From assembly GCF_024171765.1 (NCBI RefSeq), contig NZ_JAMTCI010000001.1, positions 2,280,796-2,344,795 of the forward strand: a stretch of 64,000 bases of DNA, written 5' to 3'. Source of the DNA: Williamsia deligens (GTDB lineage Bacteria > Actinomycetota > Actinomycetes > Mycobacteriales > Mycobacteriaceae). Both the position numbers and the translations under genes were made by a program. Position 1 is the stretch's first letter. Each line of letters starts with the position of its first letter. This document shows, in pieces, positions 26,740-35,749 of the stretch. The notes under the pieces were generated by a model, which was not told where the DNA came from, made no database searches, and worked only from the letters and a program-made list of their open reading frames with translations.

Positions 26740-26787
26740 CTCGACGGCCCCGCCTGCAGGTCGACGGGACCCACCCGTACCGACGAC

Positions 26788-26793
26788 TACCCT
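26788..26793 (+). promoter_or_regulatory. -10 element (TACCCT), leaderless transcript
   Basis: TACCCT ends 7 bases before ATG 26801 with no ribosome site between, so the membrane protein genes after hemB can be transcribed separately. Confidence 0.5.
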
Positions 26794-26800
26794 GGCGGCC

Positions 26801-27667
26801 ATGTCAGACCGTTCGCCCACCCCGTCGGGGCCCGCGCCGCAGGAGCCCGGCGGCAAGCCGGCCCTCCCGAACCCGTTGGCGATCGCGACCGAACTGTGGC
26901 TGGTCGTGGTGGCCGGGCAGGCGATCGCTTACGCCGGGCAGTACCCGACGGCGTCGGACTCGGTACGCGAGGCCGCGAGGTCCGCCTCGACGGGTGCGAG
27001 TGCCGACGAGGTCCGGATGCTCACCTCCACCGGCACCATCGTCGGTGTCTACGTCGCGGTGGGCGTCGTGCTGACGCTGCTGTCGTTGCTCGTCGTGTGG
27101 ATGGCGCGCTCCGGACGCAACTGGGCCCGGCTCGCGCTCATGTTCTTCAGTGCGTTCATCGTCGCGCAGACCGCCGTCGGGTTGTTCGGGGACGCGGCGT
27201 CGTCGTGGACGACGATCCCGGCCGTGCTCAGCGGCGTCGCCGCGCTCGGTGCGGCCTACCTGCTGGTGCAACGGGACACCGAGAAGTACTGCCGGGCGAT
27301 GGCGGCCCATCGTCGCGGCGGGGGCCCGACGACCTGGGGCACAACGCCGCCCGCCGGGCCGACGCCGCCGCAGCAGCCCCCGTACCCGCCGCAGAACCCG
27401 TACCCGCAGAACCAGTACACCCAGCAACACCCGCCGCAGAATCAGTACTCCCAGCAGAACCAGTACCCGCCGCAGCAGCAGTACCAGTACCCGCCGACGC
27501 AGGGTCCCGATCAGCGGTCGTACCCCCAGCAGTCGCCGCGGTACGACCCGCATGCGCGGTGGGAGCCCGCGCGCGGGGAGAACGTCCGTGAGCGTGGGCT
27601 CGGTGACCGAGACGATGCGCCGAGGGCCGACCCGACCCCGGACGAGCGATCCGACCGGGGAGAATGA
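26801..27667 (+). CDS. Membrane protein with Pro/Gln/Tyr-rich repeat tail
   Basis: The 288 residues begin with a short Pro-rich stretch. Four hydrophobic segments follow (about 30-155: ATELWLVVVAGQAIAYAGQY, VGVYVAVGVVLTLLSLLVVWM, ARLALMFFSAFIVAQTAVGLF, IPAVLSGVAALGAAYLLV). A cytosolic tail repeats PPQNQY-, YPPQ- and QNQYPPQQQ-like units (about 185-245) and ends in a charged stretch. The tail resembles low-complexity tails of actinobacterial membrane proteins. The function is unknown. It lies after hemB like Rv0513. Confidence 0.8.
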   Translation: MSDRSPTPSGPAPQEPGGKPALPNPLAIATELWLVVVAGQAIAYAGQYPTASDSVREAARSASTGASADEVRMLTSTGTIVGVYVAVGVVLTLLSLLVVWMARSGRNWARLALMFFSAFIVAQTAVGLFGDAASSWTTIPAVLSGVAALGAAYLLVQRDTEKYCRAMAAHRRGGGPTTWGTTPPAGPTPPQQPPYPPQNPYPQNQYTQQHPPQNQYSQQNQYPPQQQYQYPPTQGPDQRSYPQQSPRYDPHARWEPARGENVRERGLGDRDDAPRADPTPDERSDRGE

Positions 27668-27701
27668 CGCGCATGCACGCTCTTGCACCCCGGGATCGGT
27701 C

Positions 27702-28085
27702 ATGACGGCGCCCGCGTCCACGCCACGACAGGCCCTGTGGGCCGGCCGGCTCTGGCTCGCCTCCGGCGTGGTGCTGGTGGTCACGGCCATCTGGGCGCTC
27801 GTGGTCGGGATCCTCAACACGAGTGCCTTCTTCGTCGGGATCGCCGTCGTGTCGGTGGCGGCCGGCGCGGCGACGGTGGTCCTCGGGCGACGCGCCGGAC
27901 TGGGTGATCCCCGGTGGCGCTCGACGGTGGCAGTCCTGACCCTGGTGGTGACCATCCTCGGCATGCTGCTCGCGGTGTTGCTCGGCATCCCGTTCGTCCT
28001 GATCGGTGGTCTGCTCGGCCTCGTCGGATCGATGCTCGCCTACCGCCCGGCCGCCGAGCCGTGGTTCACGGAGAAGCGTGCCTGA
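27702..28085 (+). CDS. Small four-helix membrane protein, unknown
   Basis: This 127-residue protein has hydrophobic segments LWLASGVVLVVTAIWALVVGIL, FFVGIAVVSVAAGAATVVLG and TVAVLTLVVTILGMLLAVLLGIPFVLIGGLLGLVGSML, so four spans are likely. No motif is recognised. It lies 34 bases after the previous gene and its 3' end overlaps the next start by 8 bases, so it is probably co-transcribed with its neighbours. Confidence 0.75.
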   Translation: MTAPASTPRQALWAGRLWLASGVVLVVTAIWALVVGILNTSAFFVGIAVVSVAAGAATVVLGRRAGLGDPRWRSTVAVLTLVVTILGMLLAVLLGIPFVLIGGLLGLVGSMLAYRPAAEPWFTEKRA

Positions 28086-28704
28086 GACGCCGGGATCCGA
28101 TCTCCCCGACGATCCTGACCGGGACGATCCCGACCGGGACGACGACGAGCCCGCCGTCACCCCCGCGAAGTCCGAGGACTCGCTGCCCTCACCGTCGGAG
28201 CGCGGTGACGTGCTGTTCCGGGAGTCCGGCGGCAGCTGGTCGGTGGTGCTGATCGGACCGATCCTCATCGGTGCCGTGGTCGCGGTCGAGGCGAGCGGGC
28301 CGGGCCAGATCCACTGGCCGGTGCTGTCGATCTTCTTCGTCGTGCTCACCGCGTTCTCGGCGATCCAGGTCTACGCCGCGCGCCAACACGTCAGCGTCGA
28401 ACTGACCGAGACGACCTTGCGGCAGGGTGTCCGCACCATCGCGCTGTCGGAGATCGAGACCATCCACCCCGAGAACCAGGGCGGTGACGCCCAGAAGTGG
28501 GAGAGCGCGCCGGCGCTGGGCGAGTTGTCCGGTGTACCGCGACGCCGCAAGGGCGTCGGTCTGACCCTCACCTCGGGTGCGCTGGTGCAGGCGTGGGCGC
28601 GTGATCACCAGCGGTTCCGGCAGGAGTTGACCGAGGCGGTCCTGGCCGTGCAGATGGGACTGGCGCCGAGGGGTCGCCGCGACGACCGCGGGTCCGGTCG
28701 ATGA
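28078..28704 (+). CDS. Membrane protein with acidic N-terminus and PH-like C-terminal part
   Basis: The first 50 of 208 residues are acidic with a DDPDRDD repeat. Two hydrophobic segments (VVLIGPILIGAVVAVEA, HWPVLSIFFVVLTAFSAIQVYA) follow, then a beta-rich cytosolic part (VSVELTETTLRQGVRTIALSEIETI, VGLTLTSGALVQAW) of the kind seen in small bacterial PH-like domains. I infer that fold only from pattern. It starts with GTG 28078, overlapping the upstream gene, and its stop overlaps the next gene (ATGA). Confidence 0.75.
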   Translation: MPETPGSDLPDDPDRDDPDRDDDEPAVTPAKSEDSLPSPSERGDVLFRESGGSWSVVLIGPILIGAVVAVEASGPGQIHWPVLSIFFVVLTAFSAIQVYAARQHVSVELTETTLRQGVRTIALSEIETIHPENQGGDAQKWESAPALGELSGVPRRRKGVGLTLTSGALVQAWARDHQRFRQELTEAVLAVQMGLAPRGRRDDRGSGR

Positions 28705-28958
28705 CCCGACGAGCGGCCGCGCTCGGGGTGGTGGTCCTTGCCGTGGTGCTGATGGCTGTCACGGTGTGGCTCGGCGTCACCGCCGTCCACACCGCGACCT
28801 ACCCGCCGCTCGAACTCGGCGGTCGCACCGTCGCCGGGCCGTACACGCTCACCGAGTATCGCGGTGACCGCATCGGCGCGGCGACGGTGTGTGCGATCGC
28901 CGCGGTGGTCGCGGCGGCCTGGGCACTGCCGTCGCTCAGGGCTGCATCTCGACCTTGA
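28701..28958 (+). CDS. Small two-span membrane protein (Rv0514-like position)
   Basis: This 85-residue protein has an N-terminal span (ALGVVVLAVVLMAVTVWLGVTAV), an extracytoplasmic loop YPPLELGGRTVAGPYTLTEY and a C-terminal span (AATVCAIAAVVAAAWALPSL). ATG overlaps the upstream stop. Its last 23 bases overlap the 3' end of the convergent acyl-CoA dehydrogenase gene. The function is unknown. Confidence 0.75.
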   Translation: MTRRAAALGVVVLAVVLMAVTVWLGVTAVHTATYPPLELGGRTVAGPYTLTEYRGDRIGAATVCAIAAVVAAAWALPSLRAASRP

Positions 28959-30951
28959 GCAGCGCCGGCGGCACGCCGAACGCGTCGACCAGCGTCTGCG
29001 CGTGCGGTCGGAGCTGGGCGCAGAGCTCGTTGATCCCGCGACGGATCGCCTTCGCCCGCTCCACCGAGACATGGCGGTGCATGAGGAACCAGCCGATGTC
29101 GGACTCGATCGTCGTGTAGACGTACAGGTCGCAGACCTTCCAGAGCAGGTCCTTGGCCGACTGCGAGTCGCAGGAGTCGATGGCCGAGATGAACGACTCG
29201 AGCACGACGCGGTCGATGTGCGCCTGACCGACCTTGAGGATGTGGTCCTGCGCGTCGTTGAAGACCTCGAACTCGTCGGCGTCGTCGGACAGTGCGCGAC
29301 GCATGCGGTTGGCCGCCGTGCGCAGCAGGTGGTCCTCGCGGTTGCGGAACAGGCGGATCTGCGTGCCGCGGTTGGTGAGGTCGGACTTCTCGGGGTCCTC
29401 GTCGGAGGAGTCGAGGAGGGTCTGCACGACCTGCCGGGCGGCGGACTTCTCCAGGAACACGTCGCGGGCCATGCCGGCGATGAACCGTGCCCAGCCACGG
29501 GTGTCGTAGCCCTGGACCTCCTCGGCGTAGGCCGAGAGCAGTTCTTTCGCGACGAGCTGGGTCAGGACGGTGTTGTCGCCCTCGAACGTGGTGAACACGT
29601 CGATGTCGCCGCGCATGATCGGCAGCTGGTTCTCCGAGAGGTACCCGGCGCCGCCGCATGCCTCGCGGCACACGTTGATCGTGTGCGACGCATGCCATGT
29701 GGTCGCGGCCTTCAGGCCGGCGGCGGTGCCCTCGAGCTCACGCTGGCGTCCCGCCATGGAGTCGTCGCCCTCGGTGCCCTCGGGGTTGGCCGACTGCACC
29801 TCGTGCAGTTCCTCGATCATCTCGTTGATCGCGAACTGCAGCGCGTAGGACTTCGCCACGAGCGGCAGCAGCTTGCGCTGGTGCGCCCGGTAGTCGAGCA
29901 CGGGGATCTCGTCGTCCCCGGACGGCGCGTCGAACTGGCGGCGCTGGCTGCCGTAGTTCACCGCGATGGCCAGGGCCTTGCGACCGGCGGCGCCGGCGGT
30001 GGCGCCGACGCTGGCCCGGCCGCGGATCAGCGTGCCGAGCATGGTGAAGAAGCGACGGTTGTCGCTCTCGATGGGCGAGGTGTACGTGCCGTCGGGTTCG
30101 ACGTCGGCGTACTTGTTGAGCAGGTTCTCCCGCGGGATGCGGATGTGATCGAAGGCGAGGTTGCCGTTGTCGACGCCGGCGAGACCACCCTTGGGGCCGT
30201 CGTCGCCGATGGTGACGCCGGGCAGGGCGTTGCCGTCCTCGTCGCGGATCGGCACCACGAAGCAGTGCACACCGCGGCTCACCGGCTCCTCGCCGGGGGC
30301 GCCGGTCACCAACTGTGCGAACACCGTTGCGATGCGTGCGTGCTTCGCCGCGCCACCGATGTAGTCCTTGGTCGCCGACGGCGTGGAGGAGTGGACGACG
30401 AACTCGTCGGCGTCACGGTCGTAGGTGGCGATGGTCTCGAGCGCCTGGACGTTCGAGCCGTGGCCCTTCTCGGTCATCGCGAAACAGCCGAGCAGCTCGA
30501 GGTCGATGAGCGGCTTGACGTACTTGTCGTGGTGACGCTTGGTGCCCAGGTTCTCGATCGCGCCGCCGAAGAGGCCCCACTGCACACCGGCTTTGACCAT
30601 CAGCGACAGATCCGCGTAACCGAGCATCTCGATCGCGGTGACCGACGCACCGACGTCCCCGGTGCCGCCGTGCTCCTCGCGGAAGCCGTAGGCGGCGAAG
30701 TCGAGCTGGGCGAGCTCCTTCATCTTCGCGAAGGTGGCGTCGCGCGCCTCGTCGATGGTCAGCGTGGGATCGGGGAGGAGGTCAGCACGGTCCATGTGCT
30801 GACGCGCGTACTCCCGCAGACCGCGCCAGCGGCCGTCGAGCACGTACTTCAGGTTGTCGACGAGGAGGCGACGATCGGACTCACCATCCCCCGACGGTGC
30901 GACTCCCGCGGTGCCCGCGGACGGATTCTCGGGTGCTTCTGCGACGGTCAT
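28936..30951 (-). CDS. Acyl-CoA dehydrogenase / acyl-CoA oxidase-like flavoenzyme
   Basis: This 671-residue FAD enzyme of fatty acid beta-oxidation is longer than classical acyl-CoA dehydrogenases and closer to the oxidase-like group. It has LGCFAMTEKGHGSNVQALET (substrate/FAD loop) and RIPRENLLNKYADV. YGSQRRQFDA, INVCREACGGAGYLSENQLP (FAD signature) and FEGDNTVLTQLVAKELL follow, with the catalytic base probably in EGDNT. A helical C-terminal domain of about 200 residues follows. I chose ATG 30951 (MTVAEAP); an upstream ATG adds 13 residues. Chain-length preference is unknown. Confidence 0.9.
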   Translation of the reverse strand: MTVAEAPENPSAGTAGVAPSGDGESDRRLLVDNLKYVLDGRWRGLREYARQHMDRADLLPDPTLTIDEARDATFAKMKELAQLDFAAYGFREEHGGTGDVGASVTAIEMLGYADLSLMVKAGVQWGLFGGAIENLGTKRHHDKYVKPLIDLELLGCFAMTEKGHGSNVQALETIATYDRDADEFVVHSSTPSATKDYIGGAAKHARIATVFAQLVTGAPGEEPVSRGVHCFVVPIRDEDGNALPGVTIGDDGPKGGLAGVDNGNLAFDHIRIPRENLLNKYADVEPDGTYTSPIESDNRRFFTMLGTLIRGRASVGATAGAAGRKALAIAVNYGSQRRQFDAPSGDDEIPVLDYRAHQRKLLPLVAKSYALQFAINEMIEELHEVQSANPEGTEGDDSMAGRQRELEGTAAGLKAATTWHASHTINVCREACGGAGYLSENQLPIMRGDIDVFTTFEGDNTVLTQLVAKELLSAYAEEVQGYDTRGWARFIAGMARDVFLEKSAARQVVQTLLDSSDEDPEKSDLTNRGTQIRLFRNREDHLLRTAANRMRRALSDDADEFEVFNDAQDHILKVGQAHIDRVVLESFISAIDSCDSQSAKDLLWKVCDLYVYTTIESDIGWFLMHRHVSVERAKAIRRGINELCAQLRPHAQTLVDAFGVPPALLKVEMQP

Positions 30952-31135
30952 GACACCACGGTAGGCGGGGATCATCGGCGGGGTCTGCAATATCGGTCAC
31001 AGTTGCCGACCGATTCGCCCAGCTCGGATGCGCCGGGTAACGGAACGGTCTCGGTGTAGAGCACGCCGGTGGGTCCCTCGGCCCGAAGATGCTGTCGCGG
31101 TGACGAACTGGGCCAAAAATTCTTCGACGACGACT

Positions 31136-31162
31136 CTGGCACTCGACGTCATCGAGTGCTAA
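31136..31162. promoter_or_regulatory. CIRCE element (HrcA operator) upstream of hsp20
   Basis: CTGGCACTC and GAGTGCTAA are separated by exactly 9 bases. Against the consensus TTAGCACTC-N9-GAGTGCTAA the left arm matches 7 of 9 and the right arm 9 of 9. A TAAATT -10-like element begins within the right arm, so HrcA binding would block the promoter. Confidence 0.85.
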
Positions 31163-31241
31163 ATTCGGTGGCGCACCAGCGAACGGCGGCCGCGACTGCG
31201 GGGCCGGATGTCACGAACGGAACACAGGAGGTGTGGTGACG

Positions 31242-31685
31242 ATGCTGCGATTCGATCCCTTCACGGAACTGGACACCCTGACCCGCGGTCTGCTCAACGG
31301 AGGCCAGGCGGGCTCGGCCCGGGTGCCGCGTTTCATGCCGATGGACCTGTGCAAGGTCGACGACCACTACCTGCTCACCGCCGACCTGCCCGGCGTCGAC
31401 CCAGGTTCGATCGACGTCGACGTCGACAACGGGACGCTCACCCTGTCGGCGCAACGCACGGCCCGGTCCGACGACTCCGTGCAGTGGCTGACCGGTGAAC
31501 GCTTCTTCGGCACCTACCGGCGGCAGCTGAGCCTCGGGGACAACATCGACGCCGCCGGCATCACCGCGTCGTACGAGAACGGCGTGCTGACCGTGACGAT
31601 CCCCGTCGCCGAGCGCGCGAAGCCGCGCAAGATCCAGATCGCGCACAGCGACACCCCGCGATCGATCGAGACCGAATCAGCCTGA
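31242..31685 (+). CDS. Hsp20/alpha-crystallin small heat shock protein
   Basis: This 147-residue ATP-independent chaperone holds unfolding proteins. The alpha-crystallin domain spans about residues 33-125: MDLCKVDDHYLLTADLPGVD, GTLTLSAQRT, RRQLSLGDNIDAAGITASYENGVLTVTIPV with the GVLTVTIP signature. The first part (MLRFDPFTELD) is typical of mycobacterial Hsp18-type proteins. I prefer ATG 31242 because AGGAGG at 31226-31231 leaves 10 bases. GTG 31236 or 31233 are alternatives. HrcA control is indicated by a CIRCE element about 80 bases upstream. Confidence 0.95.
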   Translation: MLRFDPFTELDTLTRGLLNGGQAGSARVPRFMPMDLCKVDDHYLLTADLPGVDPGSIDVDVDNGTLTLSAQRTARSDDSVQWLTGERFFGTYRRQLSLGDNIDAAGITASYENGVLTVTIPVAERAKPRKIQIAHSDTPRSIETESA

Positions 31686-31716
31686 GGCGCAGCGTGTGAG
31701 GGCGAGGTGACGCGGT

Positions 31717-31757
31717 GACGACGCCCGCGGGTCCGTAGGGGACCCGCGGGCGTCGTC
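31717..31757. terminator. Strong terminator after hsp20
   Basis: A perfect 18-bp stem (31717-31734 with 31740-31757) has a 5-base loop and lies 32 bases after the hsp20 stop. It isolates hsp20 from the ABC transporter genes. Confidence 0.88.
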
Positions 31758-31878
31758 GTGTCCGGCATGGACGACCCGGACCCGACACGCGTGAGGTTTC
31801 CGCGCGAAACGAAACCCACGCGAAACACTTCGTGTGCACAATGACCGAGGTTTGTTCGGTCGGCGAAGGGTGCACTGC

Positions 31879-32853
31879 GTGGCGGGATATCTCGCGCGGA
31901 GGTTTCTCAACTACCTCGTGCTCCTCTTCGTCGCGACGTTCCTGACCTATCTGCTCGCCTCGCTGACCTTCGATCCCCTGGCGAACCTGCTGGGGCGCAA
32001 CCCGCCCCCGGCGCCGGAGGTCATCGCGGCCAAGCGCGCGGCGCTGCATCTCGGCGACAACCCCGTCGTCCGGTACTTCGCCTGGCTGCGTGACGTTCTG
32101 ACCGGCAACTTCGGCGAGACCGTCGCCGCCGGGTCGGTCAACGACGAGTTGTGGCGACGAATCCTGGTGTCGCTGCGCCTCGTGGTGCTCGGCACGGTCC
32201 TCGGCGCTGTCATCGGGACACTGATCGGCGCCTACAGTGCTGTACGCCAGTACAAATTGTTCGACCACATCGCGACCATCGTGACGTTCGTCCTGCTGAG
32301 CGTTCCGGTCCTCGTCCTCGCGCCGGTGCTCAAATACGTGGCGGTACAGGTCAACCAGTCGACCGGTTCCACGATCTTCCAGTACACCGGCGAGACGTCG
32401 ACCACCGTCGGACCGGGCCTGTGGACCGAAGTCGTCGACCGCGCACAGCATCTCGTGGTGCCGACGCTCGTCCTGATCCTGTTCACACTCGGCAGCTACA
32501 GCCGGTACATGCGGGGGTCGATGCTCGACGAACTCGGGTCGGACTACATCCGGACGGCGCGCGGCAAGGGACTGACCCGCGGGCGGGCGGTCTTCCGACA
32601 CGGGTTCCGCACCGCGCTGATCCCGATGGCGACACTGTTCGCGTTCGGCATGGGTGCGGTCATCACCGGTGCGACGTTCACCGAGCGCGTCTTCGGGTGG
32701 TACGGGATGGGCGACTGGCTGGTGTACGGGATCACGAGTCAGGACATCAACATCACGCTCGCGGTGTCGCTCTTCACCGCCTTGTCGGTGCTGATCTCGG
32801 GGATGCTGACCGACATCCTCACCGCCGCACTCGATCCGAGGGTGCGGGTGTGA
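31879..32853 (+). CDS. Peptide/nickel-type ABC transporter permease (DppB-like)
   Basis: This inner-membrane subunit of an oligopeptide-class importer, about 324 residues, has an N-terminal anchor (YLARRFLNYLVLLFVATFLTYLLASL) and five further spans. The EAA loop GSDYIRTARGKGL contacts the ATPase. An unusually long extracytoplasmic stretch (about 165-195, VNQSTGSTIFQYTGETSTTVG) lies between spans. I prefer GTG 31879 after GAAGGG; GTG 31834 or 31870 are possible. It is first in a four-gene importer set and absent from the M. tuberculosis order. Confidence 0.88.
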   Translation: MAGYLARRFLNYLVLLFVATFLTYLLASLTFDPLANLLGRNPPPAPEVIAAKRAALHLGDNPVVRYFAWLRDVLTGNFGETVAAGSVNDELWRRILVSLRLVVLGTVLGAVIGTLIGAYSAVRQYKLFDHIATIVTFVLLSVPVLVLAPVLKYVAVQVNQSTGSTIFQYTGETSTTVGPGLWTEVVDRAQHLVVPTLVLILFTLGSYSRYMRGSMLDELGSDYIRTARGKGLTRGRAVFRHGFRTALIPMATLFAFGMGAVITGATFTERVFGWYGMGDWLVYGITSQDINITLAVSLFTALSVLISGMLTDILTAALDPRVRV

Positions 32854-32881
32854 CCGGCGTGCGATCGGGAGGATCCCCGCG

Positions 32882-33832
32882 ATGACCGTGCCCATCCGTC
32901 CGGCCGGTGATGCCGCCGACCCGGACCGTGATGTCCCCGCCGACACCGCGGCTGATGTCGAGGTCACCGCTCCGATCAGCCGTCGGCGGCTCGTGCTGCG
33001 TCGATTCCTGCGGAACCGCTTGGCGCTCCTGGGAATCGTCGTGCTGGTGCTGCTCGTGCTCGCCGCATTCGTGCTGCCGTCGGTCATCCCGTACGGCTAC
33101 GAGGAGATCGACCCGTTCGCCCTGAACTCCCCACCCACCACCAACCACTGGTTCGGCACCAATCAGATCGGCCAGGACGTGCTCGCGCAGACGCTGCGTG
33201 GTCTGCAGAAGTCGTTGATCATCGGCGTGCTCGTGGCGCTCATCTCGACGATCGTCGCCGGAGTGGTCGGTGCGGCAGCCGGCTACTTCGGCAACTGGCC
33301 CGACCGTGTGCTCATGTGGATCGCCGACGCGCTGCTCGTGGTGCCCAGCTTCCTGATCATCGCGATCGCCAGCCCGTTCTTCCGCGGCAAGAGCTTCCTC
33401 ATCCTCGTTCTCCTGCTGGCCGCGTTCTCGTGGATGATCACGTCGCGGATCGTGCGGGCGCTCACCCGGTCGCTGCGTGAGCGGGAGTACATCCGTGCGG
33501 CGCGCTACATGGGAGCGACACCCGCGAGCATCATCGGCAAGCACATCCTGCCCGCGATGGCCTCCATCCTCATCGTCGACGTCACCCTCAACGTCGGTAT
33601 CGCGATCATCGGCGAGGCGACGCTGAGCTACTTCGGGTTCGGGGTGCAACGGCCCGACGTCTCGCTCGGAACCCTCATCGCCGACGGGACGTCGTCGGCG
33701 CTCACCTACCCGTGGCTGTTCGCGTTCTGTTGTGGCGCACTGGTAATGATCGTGTTGGCCGCGAACTTCATCGGCGACGGACTCCGCGACGCGTTCGACC
33801 CGACGTCCGGACGGGGGCAGGCCCGTGACTGA
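32882..33832 (+). CDS. Peptide/nickel-type ABC transporter permease (DppC-like)
   Basis: In this 316-residue permease a charged, disordered first 30 residues is followed by RRFLRNRLALLGIVVLVLLVLAAFVLP. Then come the family motif HWFGTNQIGQDVLAQTLRGLQ, five further spans and the EAA loop REYIRAARYMGATPASIIGKHILP. It pairs with the DppB-like subunit to form the pore. The stop overlaps the ATPase gene by 8 bases. Confidence 0.92.
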   Translation: MTVPIRPAGDAADPDRDVPADTAADVEVTAPISRRRLVLRRFLRNRLALLGIVVLVLLVLAAFVLPSVIPYGYEEIDPFALNSPPTTNHWFGTNQIGQDVLAQTLRGLQKSLIIGVLVALISTIVAGVVGAAAGYFGNWPDRVLMWIADALLVVPSFLIIAIASPFFRGKSFLILVLLLAAFSWMITSRIVRALTRSLREREYIRAARYMGATPASIIGKHILPAMASILIVDVTLNVGIAIIGEATLSYFGFGVQRPDVSLGTLIADGTSSALTYPWLFAFCCGALVMIVLAANFIGDGLRDAFDPTSGRGQARD

Positions 33833-35711
33833 CGCGACACCGGTCCTCGCCGTGTCCGACCTGCGGGTCACGTTCCCCAGCGAGGAGGGGACGATCACCG
33901 CCGTCCGTGGGCTCGACTACGAGGTCGCACCCGGCGAGGTGCTGGCGATCGTGGGGGAGTCGGGCTCGGGGAAGTCCGTGTCGTCGTTGGCGGTGATGGG
34001 TCTGTTGCCCGACAGTGCCCGCGTGTCGGGGTCGATCGAGCTGAACGGCCGTCAACTGCTGGGACTCTCGGACAGGGAGATGTCGGGCGAGCGCGGACGG
34101 ACGGTCGCGATGATCTCCCAGGACCCGCTCACCGCACTGACGCCGATCTACCGCGTCGGCGACCAGATCGCCGAGGCCCTGCGCATCCACCAGCCGTCGC
34201 TGAGCACGGCGGCGGCGACCGACCGAGCGATCGAACTCCTCGAGACGGTCGGGATCGCCGATGCGCGAACACGATCGCGGTCCTATCCGCACGAGTTCTC
34301 CGGCGGAATGCGACAACGCGTCATGATCGCCATGGCGATCGCGAACGACCCCGACCTCATCATCGCCGACGAGCCGACGACCGCGCTCGACGTGACCGTC
34401 CAGGCGCAGATCCTCGACCTGCTCCGGACCGCGCGTGACGTCACCGGTGCGGCCGTCGTGTTCATCACCCACGATCTCGGGGTGGTCGCCGGTGTGGCCG
34501 ACCGCGTGATGGTGATGTACGCCGGACGGGCGGTCGAGACCGCGCCCGTGGCCGACCTCTTCGCCTCGCCGTCGATGCCCTACACCGTGGGTCTGCTCGG
34601 TTCGATCCCCCGGCCGGACAGGCCCGCCCAGAAGCGTCTCGTTCCGATCGAGGGCACACCTCCCGCCCTCGCCGACGTGCCGACGGGGTGCCCGTTCGCA
34701 CCGCGGTGTCCTCTGCACGTCGACGCGTGTGACGAGCAGGAGCCGGCCCTCGTCGAGGTGACGCCGGGACACCGCGTGGCCTGCATCCGGGTCGATGACG
34801 CCGCCGATGGACCGGCCGCCGAGGTGTTCGGTGTCGACGCCACGACGCCGGCCGCGGCGGACACGACGGCCGAGGTGGTCCTCGCCGTCCGTGATCTGCA
34901 CAAGAGCTACCCGCTCTATCGGGGATCCGTGCTGCGTCGCCGGTCCGGCTCCTTCGCGGCCGTGCGGGGTATCAGCTTCGACGTCCGCGCGGGCGAGACC
35001 CTCGCGATCGTCGGCGAATCCGGATGCGGGAAGTCGACGACCCTTCTGCAGATCATGGACTTCGTGCGACCCGAACAGGGGTCCGTCGAGATCCGCGGGC
35101 AGCGTCCGTACGAGCTGTCGCGCGCCGACCAGCGCGCCCTGCGCGCACACATCCAGATCGTGTTCCAGGATCCGATGGCTTCGCTCGATCCCCGGATGCC
35201 GGTGGGGGAGATCATCGCCGAGCCGTTGCGGATCGCCGGTGTCGACGCAGGTGGTCGAGCCCGGCGCGTGCGCGAGCTGATGGACACCGTCGGGCTCCGA
35301 CCCGCGCTGGCAGACCGGTTCCCGGCGCAGTTCTCGGGTGGCCAACGCCAGCGGGTGGGGATCGCGCGGGCACTGGCCACCAAGCCGTCGATCCTCGTCC
35401 TCGACGAGCCGGTGTCCGCGCTGGACGTCTCGATCCAGGCCGGTGTGCTGAACCTGCTACAGGACCTCCAGGCGGAACTGGGACTGGCGTACCTGTTCGT
35501 GTCCCATGATCTCGGCGTCGTCCGCCACCTCGCGAACGAGGTCGCGGTGATGCGCGACGGCGTGTTCGTCGAGAAGGGACCGACCGAGAACGTCTTCACG
35601 TCACCCAGGGACACTTACACCCGAGCGCTGCTCGCCGCCATCCCGATCCCCGACCCCGCGTTGCAGCGGGAGCGCATCACGACCGCCGCCGAACTGGCAC
35701 AACAGATCTGA
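33825..35711 (+). CDS. Fused peptide ABC transporter ATPase (DppD-DppF in one chain)
   Basis: Two complete nucleotide-binding domains are fused in 628 residues. The first (about 5-320) has Walker A GESGSGKS, signature SGGMRQRV and Walker [13 protein letters not shown]. It ends with the Cys cluster of the oligopeptide family ([19 protein letters not shown], then HRVACIR), which in relatives can hold a 4Fe-4S centre. The second (about 345-620) has [24 protein letters not shown] and [12 protein letters not shown]. The fusion replaces separate dppD and dppF genes. It energises import through the two permeases. Confidence 0.93.
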   Translation: MTDATPVLAVSDLRVTFPSEEGTITAVRGLDYEVAPGEVLAIVGESGSGKSVSSLAVMGLLPDSARVSGSIELNGRQLLGLSDREMSGERGRTVAMISQDPLTALTPIYRVGDQIAEALRIHQPSLSTAAATDRAIELLETVGIADARTRSRSYPHEFSGGMRQRVMIAMAIANDPDLIIADEPTTALDVTVQAQILDLLRTARDVTGAAVVFITHDLGVVAGVADRVMVMYAGRAVETAPVADLFASPSMPYTVGLLGSIPRPDRPAQKRLVPIEGTPPALADVPTGCPFAPRCPLHVDACDEQEPALVEVTPGHRVACIRVDDAADGPAAEVFGVDATTPAAADTTAEVVLAVRDLHKSYPLYRGSVLRRRSGSFAAVRGISFDVRAGETLAIVGESGCGKSTTLLQIMDFVRPEQGSVEIRGQRPYELSRADQRALRAHIQIVFQDPMASLDPRMPVGEIIAEPLRIAGVDAGGRARRVRELMDTVGLRPALADRFPAQFSGGQRQRVGIARALATKPSILVLDEPVSALDVSIQAGVLNLLQDLQAELGLAYLFVSHDLGVVRHLANEVAVMRDGVFVEKGPTENVFTSPRDTYTRALLAAIPIPDPALQRERITTAAELAQQI

Positions 35712-35749
35712 CACCGCCGACACGGTGGTGCGTCGAGAGAGGACACACG

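Noticed and set aside
27360-27530. Short tandem repeat array as a mobile or CRISPR-like element
   Set aside because: It is coding low-complexity sequence giving the Pro/Gln/Tyr tail of a membrane protein, in frame throughout.
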